Assembly: GCA_017524845.1 (NCBI GenBank)
Contig: JAFXUU010000064.1
Coordinates: 1 to 51,268 of the forward strand
Direction: 5' to 3'
Length of the DNA: 51,268 nucleotides
Source of the DNA: Oscillospiraceae bacterium
Lineage (GTDB): Bacteria; Bacillota; Clostridia; Oscillospirales; Oscillospiraceae
Part shown: in pieces, positions 50,401-51,268 of the stretch
How positions within the stretch are numbered: the first letter of the stretch is position 1
How the letters are laid out: each line of letters opens with the position of its first letter
The notes under the pieces: model-generated
Databases searched by the model: none
What the model saw: the letters and a program-made list of their open reading frames with translations, nothing else
Told to the model about the DNA's origin: nothing
Made by a program: the position numbers and the translations under genes

Positions 50401-51268
50401 GAGGTAGTCCCGGAATTCATTGCTCACCCGGGACAGGTAGCCGTTGACCTGGTCCAGGTATTTGGCGGTGGACTCGGCGGTAAAGGGGTTCTCCAGGGCG
50501 GCTTTCTTCTTCAGGGCCTGGATCTGCTCCTTGTAGGGCTCCTCCTCCAGCGGCCCAGTATAGCCCGGCTCGTCCGGGGCCTTGAGGTTTGCCGACAGGG
50601 TGTTGAGCTCCTGCAGCTTCTCCGGCGGGAGCACGGCTTCCAGGGCGTCCACGATCTGATTGCCGTCCGTGCGCCCCCAGTGCCTGTTGTCCAGCAGCTT
50701 GTAGGTTCTTCCTCTGTTGAGCTTGGTCAGCCACTCTTTCTCCGTGCAGTCCTTCTCGGCGTTGGGTCCCTTGGCCTTGGCGATGAACTCCTTCTTTTTC
50801 TCCTCCGGCAGCTCCTTCAGGGCTTTTATCAGGGATCTGGCGATCTTGTCGTCCTTGTAGTCCGCCCGCAGCTGCGGCACGAAGTAGTCGTAGGCGGCCT
50901 TGTCGTCCAGGTTCACGTCGTTCATGTCAGGCGCGGGCCTGGCCTGGATCTCCTTGATCTCGTTCAGCATCTGCCGCAGCTGGGGGTAGCTCTTTTTCTG
51001 TCCCGGCATCTCGGCTTTCTCTTCTTTTTTCTGCTCCGCCTCGCCCTCCAGGAGGGCGATGTTGGCCTGGGCGTCGATGATGGCCTGCTGCTCCGCTTCC
51101 AACTGCACCCGCTGGTTTTCCTCTTCAGCGAGCTGGGCTTCCTTCTGCTTTTCCTTTTCGGGGTCGTCCACCCCCATCTCCACGCCCATCCCCTGGCCCA
51201 CCAGGGTCATGGCCTCGTCCAGCTCCGCCTTGGTGAAGGCCCCGTACTTTTCACCCGCCTCCACAAGC
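47500..51268 (-). CDS. Very large unrecognised Lys/Glu-rich protein (N-terminus beyond window)
   Basis: At least 1254 residues; the frame is still open at the right edge, so the GTG at 51264 need not be the start. An N-terminal coiled-coil-like stretch (PEKEKQKEAQLAEEENQRVQLEAEQQ in parts) precedes a long, mostly helical, charged region without membrane segments. Local Cys/Trp-containing islands (SMYCMHATAKNFGVDVM, KLCWGLQKGSGSATHF, DGDWITFFE) may mark a folded domain near residues 500-600. The tail is Pro/Gln-rich (QPVQPRQPQAAQGG). I recognise no family. It looks cytoplasmic or exported without a visible signal; effector, structural or phage-type roles cannot be told apart. Confidence 0.8.
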   Translation of the reverse strand, partial: LVEAGEKYGAFTKAELDEAMTLVGQGMGVEMGVDDPEKEKQKEAQLAEEENQRVQLEAEQQAIIDAQANIALLEGEAEQKKEEKAEMPGQKKSYPQLRQMLNEIKEIQARPAPDMNDVNLDDKAAYDYFVPQLRADYKDDKIARSLIKALKELPEEKKKEFIAKAKGPNAEKDCTEKEWLTKLNRGRTYKLLDNRHWGRTDGNQIVDALEAVLPPEKLQELNTLSANLKAPDEPGYTGPLEEEPYKEQIQALKKKAALENPFTAESTAKYLDQVNGYLSRVSNEFRDYLRNYDAARNNETNSLNKMSDWTITPMVLRGQQTLAGGRFKGTFKSRQTKYEVSQNNGKSFMASDTDNHAKPLTDADVADLSGTPSPISQTAVEAAEKIFGTMDTLEFTNAGAVMPAGDRQTFEGQKPNDIMYQPEQGTKYYAFWPLIDKKDALGEAVKEGDLDKIRTAAEEYKKTEDKYTFMMDTLKDPKLGGNKLYDGNVNSTRESTPDMPMKFVRDNITHNQLNSMYCMHATAKNFGVDVMDMVKDPVNTTLKACRNYKKSRGIDSKSTIGGKLCWGLQKGSGSATHFNSFDGDWITFFESPRSRGLSGVVNLEPDPKKRAEYVALSGLGAYAADTEIKKEKARFVTMNEIAVDKAPNAGEKRAALYRNAALLPPDRFSMEKMADVFGDKKDPERWRRELDVSALTTGSKLYELDYADLATRTETVLRQHDAEKVESGAYMSAFDKDEYVLNAFSVYSQILANAKNQADLQADENFMAFKHSVRNMPNLVKNPDIKAMMAASLKVAEEPNYFMTLTTDKNDRVFGKKDSKEYTDMKKSLTAVGRYVDVLKNGPRNNKEALATGKGGRFAAVLQEAADDCFKYARLKTDNGAKTSFSAASGATRVEESLEALRNVQRLQDEQGLRSPAQKMYDDARLELLTKRHDKAWMQAHGLETVAKVIHAKRAMDAQIPAEYQAAAFAPEKWQKEFAKLKTRKEFRDFVAGAGPDVDSLAENALSGGKRFTKCVDDMAKTVAAAYKKQVTEPKEAQKLADAKEGFIQGWAMEVAAKQLGLTQRRRFDENPALQAKAREVRNDPEFKEVIGEMMKGKTNQELLKSKTAHISPLSDVDSYEVSKRRIQYEKQCAELVVMNTMSERLAKLSPEEQRKEMDTQIARCREMPAFQNVMNQRFEGVDKDYIADRLLKEIKKPEEQEKLWDDVVAEQHKVLQAEAAKPVQPVQPRQPQAAQGGPEVGQPGEPEQEQAPVV

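Noticed and set aside
1-51268. tRNA or rRNA genes
   Set aside because: No cloverleaf-like T-arm/acceptor pairs or conserved rRNA blocks were noticed on either strand.

Overview
The window is about 51 kb of GC-rich DNA (roughly 60-65% G+C by eye). The promoters are consensus sigma-A type (TTGACA-17-TATAAT), the ribosome sites are strong AGGAGG types, and the enzymes are those of a strict anaerobe: a glycyl radical enzyme with its activase, FeoAB, several radical SAM proteins, ferredoxins, an Old Yellow Enzyme and nitroreductases. Together these suggest a GC-rich gut Clostridia member, probably Oscillospiraceae-like. That is inference, because no rRNA or tRNA gene is visible.

Layout, left to right. 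(1) 1-1868: a TraG/VirD4 coupling ATPase on the minus strand, cut by the window edge, the end of a conjugative element. (2) 2055-4491: a two-component pair made of an XRE-HTH/receiver regulator and a LytS-type kinase. (3) 4640-7994: an iron-uptake operon, feoA-feoA-feoB plus a Cys-rich membrane peptide, with operator-like GTTAG-N6-CTAAC sequences and a clear terminator. (4) 8220-9935: an HxlR regulator and a radical SAM protein behind a promoter carrying a similar operator. (5) 10194-18368, minus strand: a large hybrid sensor kinase, a NifX-FKBP fusion protein, an Old Yellow Enzyme, a gamma carbonic anhydrase, an EamA transporter and a Crp/Fnr regulator. (6) 18463-22715, plus strand: a ferredoxin, a DUF4213/DUF364 protein, a GH78-type glycosidase and a small unknown protein. 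(7) 22743-26705, minus strand: a GrpB-like gene, then a MarR-led redox operon (two nitroreductases, a UroD-family protein, an FMN reductase). (8) 26976-28938: an NlpC/P60-like protein and an iron-containing alcohol dehydrogenase.

(9) 29279-40062, minus strand, is the most distinctive part. A consensus promoter and a cobalamin riboswitch with terminator precede a decayed ABC binding-protein fragment and a short ORF with an internal TGA. Then come a ChlI-type AAA+ ATPase, a ChlD-type AAA+/VWA protein, an unrecognised protein with a frameshift, a radical SAM/SPASM protein, a CobN-type chelatase and an ABC-2 transporter pair. Nearly all junctions overlap by 1-8 nt. This is a B12-repressible metal-chelatase locus, and its product is not obvious.

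(10) 40237-40497 is a tight array of perfect hairpins with a duplicated 31-bp unit. (11) 40526-43902: a glycyl radical enzyme with an unusual Cys-rich active-site loop, and its activase. (12) 44329-47153: two MATE transporters. (13) 47500-51268: a very large unrecognised Lys/Glu-rich protein, cut by the right edge.

Three probable gene remnants lie in intergenic space: glutathione peroxidase, a TRAP DctP protein and an ABC binding protein. A recurring theme is metal handling: Feo, DUF364, NifX-like, ferredoxins and the CobN chelatase.
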